A stretch of 64,000 nucleotides of DNA from assembly GCF_035989285.1 (NCBI RefSeq), contig NZ_CP108513.1, forward strand, positions 9,052,001 to 9,116,000. The letters run 5' to 3'. Positions 63,781 to 64,000 of this stretch are shown here, piece by piece. The notes beneath the pieces were generated by a model. That model did not search any database and was not told where the DNA came from. It saw only the letters and a list, made by a program, of their open reading frames with translations. Positions within the stretch are counted from its first letter, which is position 1. Each line of letters starts with the position of its first letter. Position numbers and translations under genes: made by a program. The DNA is from Streptomyces sp. NBC_01235. GTDB lineage: Bacteria > Actinomycetota > Actinomycetes > Streptomycetales > Streptomycetaceae.

Positions 63781-63975
63781 CGGTCGGCCGAGGTCGACAG
63801 TCGACTGGCGATTGCCGGCAGGCGACAGGTGGCAGCCGACAGCCGACAGCCGACAGCCGACGGGCGAAAATGGGCGATGGGCGACGGCCGACATGCGATT
63901 GCCGACAGTCGACAGGCGATGGACGGCAGTCGGCAGGCGATGGACGGCAGTCGGCAGTCGGCAGGCGACGGGCGG
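63781..63975. repeat. heptamer-rich low-complexity array
   Basis: agccgac repeated four times (63833-63861), a 21-base direct repeat aggcgatggacggcagtcggc (63914-63934 and 63935-63955), and dispersed gtcgac/ggcgac units. No gene on either strand. Its complement unit gtcggct is one base away from gtcgtct at 52.2 kb. Confidence 0.85.
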
Positions 63976-64000
63976 TGTTCGCGGGATGACTGTCACCGCG

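Overview
The window is high-GC actinobacterial DNA and almost certainly comes from a Streptomyces chromosome. The grounds are strong G/C bias at third codon positions, many GTG starts, dense ATGA/GTGA stop-start overlaps, a gvpOAFGYZJLSK gas-vesicle cluster, a crotonyl-CoA carboxylase/reductase operon and a SpoIIE-type phosphatase. From memory, the order pssA-psd-mcd-mch-mcl-ecm-ccr followed further along by transketolase-LigD-like-gvp resembles the S. coelicolor SCO646x-SCO651x arm region. No rRNA, tRNA, CRISPR array, intact transposon or integrase was recognised.

Layout. 1-12 kb (minus strand): a truncated alpha/beta hydrolase; phosphatidylserine synthase and decarboxylase; then a complete ethylmalonyl-CoA pathway operon (ccr, ecm, mcl, mch, mcd), a TetR regulator and a duplicated 3-hydroxyacyl-CoA dehydrogenase. 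Together the last group converts acetoacetyl/crotonyl-CoA through ethylmalonyl-CoA to glyoxylate and propionyl-CoA, for growth on C2 units and for polyketide extender supply. 12-27 kb: single genes, including a lone DMATS-type indole prenyltransferase, a secreted Tap-like peptidase, a radical SAM protein with a LexA-like box, an MFS pump fused to three transthyretin-like domains, a PAS-GAF-PP2C-ATPase phosphatase, an ECF sigma factor with a SnoaL-like tail, and a divergent CstR-like repressor / rhodanese pair sharing one operator, the rhodanese gene being frameshifted. 27-34 kb: an Lrp-type regulator followed by a four-gene peptidase operon (M55, M20, S9, S66) that fits turnover of peptides with D-residues or derived from the cell wall. 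34-41 kb: small genes, an NDH-2-like oxidoreductase ending in a 27-bp minisatellite, transketolase, and a LigD polymerase-domain protein.

41-47 kb is a tightly coupled ten-gene gas-vesicle operon. 47-58 kb: a methyltransferase, phosphatase, ABC-F protein, a frameshifted Vms1/Rv2629-like gene, a KatE-type catalase with a coupled PfpI-family protein, two small stress-type genes, the wreck of a thiamine-diphosphate pyruvate oxidase gene, and a SigB/F-type sigma factor. Catalase, sigma factor, gas-vesicle genes and small membrane proteins suggest a general-stress/osmotic neighbourhood (inference). 58-64 kb: a repeat-rich stretch, a secreted anchored protein, an aminotransferase-fold protein with no lysine at all, two metallo-beta-lactamase-fold hydrolases and a DedA protein.

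Repeats stand out. A short GC-rich palindromic element occurs between genes and also in frame inside genes (peptidase S9 twice, the MFS linker once). Seven-base tandem arrays lie at about 52.1-52.25 kb and 63.8-63.96 kb. Three genes or loci carry frame damage (rhodanese, Vms1-like, pyruvate oxidase). The first two could be single-base sequencing errors; the third is a genuine wreck.
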